From assembly GCA_025141015.1 (NCBI GenBank), contig CP081098.1, positions 1,308,501-1,372,500 of the forward strand: 64,000 bases of DNA. The letters run 5' to 3'. Positions within the stretch are counted from its first letter, which is position 1. Every line of letters begins with the position of its first letter. Both the position numbers and the translations under genes were made by a program. The DNA is from Rhodobacteraceae bacterium M382. Its GTDB lineage: Bacteria > Pseudomonadota > Alphaproteobacteria > Rhodobacterales > Rhodobacteraceae. Positions 62,485-64,000 of this stretch are shown here, one piece after another. Under the pieces are notes generated by a model. That model ran no database searches and was not told the origin of the DNA. It saw only the letters and a list, made by a program, of their open reading frames with translations.

Positions 62485-63762
62485 TCAGGCGGCCGAGTTT
62501 TTGTTCGCCGGCTTGCTGGCTCGTTTGGGTTTGCGCACATTGCTGTTCATGAAATCAATCACCAACGGGCGGATGTTGTCGCGCCAGCTACGCCCGGCAA
62601 AGATACCATAGTGTCCTGCGCCGGGTTCAACATGGCTGGCCTTTTTGCTGTCGGGCAGGCCCGTACACAAGTCCAGCGCTGCGATACATTGCCCCGGAGC
62701 CGAGATATCGTCATTCGCGCCTTCAACGGTTTTGACGGCAACATTGGTGATCTTGCTCAGATCAATCTTGTGGCCATTTACCACAAATTCGTTGCGCGCG
62801 ATTTCGCGATTTTTGAAGATCCGCTCGACCGTGGACAGGTAGAATTCCGCCGTCATGTCCATCACGGCCAGATATTCATCGTAGAACCGGTTGTGGGCAT
62901 CATGATCCGATGCTTCGCCGCGCGATACGCGCATGATCTGGTCGTTAAAGGCTTTGGAATGGCGTTCGCTGTTCATCGACATGAAGGACGACAGCTGCAG
63001 CAGGCCCGGATAGACCATCCGCCCGACGCCTTTGTATTTGAACCCGACGCGTTGAATCATGGTTTCTTCGAGCTGGCCCATGGTGACCCGGCGGCCAAAA
63101 TCGGTGACTTCGGTGGGGGTCGCATCAGGGTCGATGGGGCCGCCGATCAGGGTCAGGGTGGTCGGCTGTGCCGCTGGGTCCAATTCGGCCAGATAGGCCG
63201 TGGCCGCCAGCGTTAGCGGGGCAGGTTGACAGATCGCAACGACATGGGTTTCCGGACCCATTTCCCGCATGAAATCAACCAGATACTGGGTATAGTCCTC
63301 GACGTCAAACTTGCCAGCGGATACCGGAATGTCACGCGCATTGTGCCAGTCGGTAATATAGACTTCGCAGTTCACGAGCAGGCTTTTGACGGTGGAGCGC
63401 AGCAGGGTCGCATAGTGACCGGACATCGGCGCAACCACCAAAACCTTGCGGGGTTGTTCCTTGCGTCCGTTGACGCGGAAATGCAGGAGATCGCCAAAGT
63501 CACGTTCAATCACAGGGGTGATTTCGACCAGGTGGTCCTTGCCATCCTCGCAGGTAAAGGTGCGAATGCCCCAGTCAGGTTTGACGACCATGCGCTGATA
63601 CGTGCGTTCCGTGACCTCGCCCCAGGCGGCCATCCAATTGAGTGCAGGGTTGGGAAACGCACTGAACATGGGATACGATGCCATGGCTGATGCCGTAGCC
63701 CCGAGCCATTGGTTCGTGTTCCGGGCCGTTTCCATCAAGTCGTAAGTCATCATATAGCGCAT
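62485..63762 (-). CDS. phaZ: Intracellular polyhydroxyalkanoate depolymerase
   Basis: 425 residues from ATG 63762 (MRYMMTYDLMETARNTNQWLG). Motifs: VVAPMSGHYATLLRSTVKSLL, VYITDWHNARDIPVSAGKFDVEDYTQYL, the catalytic cysteine in VVAICQPAPLTLAA and histidine in VEPGAGHYGIFAGRSWRDNI. This is the i-PHA depolymerase (Cys nucleophile) type, which mobilises stored polyhydroxybutyrate. Divergent from the gene starting at 63895, as is usual for phaZ-phaC in Rhodobacterales. Confidence 0.95.
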   Translation of the reverse strand: MRYMMTYDLMETARNTNQWLGATASAMASYPMFSAFPNPALNWMAAWGEVTERTYQRMVVKPDWGIRTFTCEDGKDHLVEITPVIERDFGDLLHFRVNGRKEQPRKVLVVAPMSGHYATLLRSTVKSLLVNCEVYITDWHNARDIPVSAGKFDVEDYTQYLVDFMREMGPETHVVAICQPAPLTLAATAYLAELDPAAQPTTLTLIGGPIDPDATPTEVTDFGRRVTMGQLEETMIQRVGFKYKGVGRMVYPGLLQLSSFMSMNSERHSKAFNDQIMRVSRGEASDHDAHNRFYDEYLAVMDMTAEFYLSTVERIFKNREIARNEFVVNGHKIDLSKITNVAVKTVEGANDDISAPGQCIAALDLCTGLPDSKKASHVEPGAGHYGIFAGRSWRDNIRPLVIDFMNSNVRKPKRASKPANKNSAA

Positions 63763-63894
63763 GTACGTCTCCTTTTCCTGCATCCGGAACATACGTTACA
63801 AAAGATTCACGTAAATCGGACCTTTCGTCGCTTTGCCCGATATCCGAAGGCCGGATATTCTGCACAGCAGAAAGATTAGGGGGGATTCCTTAAA

Positions 63895-64000
63895 ATGACA
63901 ACAAGTGATGAAGGTACTTCGGCGTTGAGCCCAGAACATATTGAACACCTTCAGGAAAATATGGAAAAAGTCGAAGAGCTGACAAAACGGCTTGTTGACG
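63895..64000 (+). CDS. phaC: N-terminus of probable class I polyhydroxyalkanoate synthase (partial)
   Basis: Only 35 codons are visible: MTTSDEGTSALSPEHIEHLQ, then ENMEKVEELTKRLVD. AGGGGGG stands 12 bp upstream of the ATG. The charged helical start fits PhaC N-termini of related bacteria, and phaC divergent from phaZ is the usual arrangement. The window ends before any catalytic motif, so the call leans on context. Confidence 0.65.
   Translation, partial: MTTSDEGTSALSPEHIEHLQENMEKVEELTKRLVD

Overview
The window looks like chromosomal DNA of a marine alphaproteobacterium of the Roseobacter group (Rhodobacterales). This rests on high GC, an aa3 oxidase operon without subunit I, TRAP transport, a class I polyhydroxyalkanoate locus and GC-rich hairpin repeats of a kind common in Rhodobacteraceae. 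No rRNA, tRNA, insertion sequence, prophage or CRISPR array was recognised.

Layout. 1-7.4 kb: minus-strand housekeeping genes (scoAB, topA, dprA, tldD) with a small exported protein. 7.6-16.7 kb: the cytochrome c oxidase operon (ctaC, ctaB, small protein, ctaG, ctaE, surf1) running into thrC, an M16 peptidase, a GNAT enzyme and an FAD-linked oxidase. 16.7-27.5 kb: mixed genes (apt, a YeiB-like membrane protein, mtnP, a SulP transporter, acetyltransferases, EcsC, NUDIX, DUF1178, SDR). Among them is a 39-codon secreted Cys-rich peptide beside a membrane-anchored partner. 27.6-31.2 kb: lysC and ptsP, followed by 840 bp of non-coding DNA with several DnaA-box-like nonamers.

32.0-51.3 kb is the most striking part: about 19 kb of plus-strand catabolic genes. 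A TRAP transporter and a MarR regulator precede a tightly coupled operon: ferredoxin-type reductase, Rieske oxygenase alpha and beta, CoA ligase, thiolase-fold protein without the usual cysteine, DUF35 zinc ribbon fused to a catalytically dead SDR, cyclase-family (isatin-hydrolase-like) hydrolase and SDR. A second operon follows: anthraniloyl-CoA monooxygenase/reductase, SDR, MarR, enoyl-CoA hydratase, acyl-CoA dehydrogenase and aminobenzoate-CoA ligase. I infer a route from indole-3-acetate (auxin) or a related indole, through dioxindole-acetyl-CoA and isatin, to anthranilate and then aerobic anthraniloyl-CoA breakdown. The suggested carbon-carbon cleavage is retro-aldol, by the thiolase/DUF35 pair. 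The step from isatinate to anthranilate is not visible in the window.

51.4-64 kb: cold-shock protein, ArsC-like protein, a bufferin-type modified-peptide cluster (DUF2282 precursor, DUF692, DUF2063, DoxX), thrS, hydrolases, a glycosyltransferase, and phaZ divergent from the start of a probable phaC.
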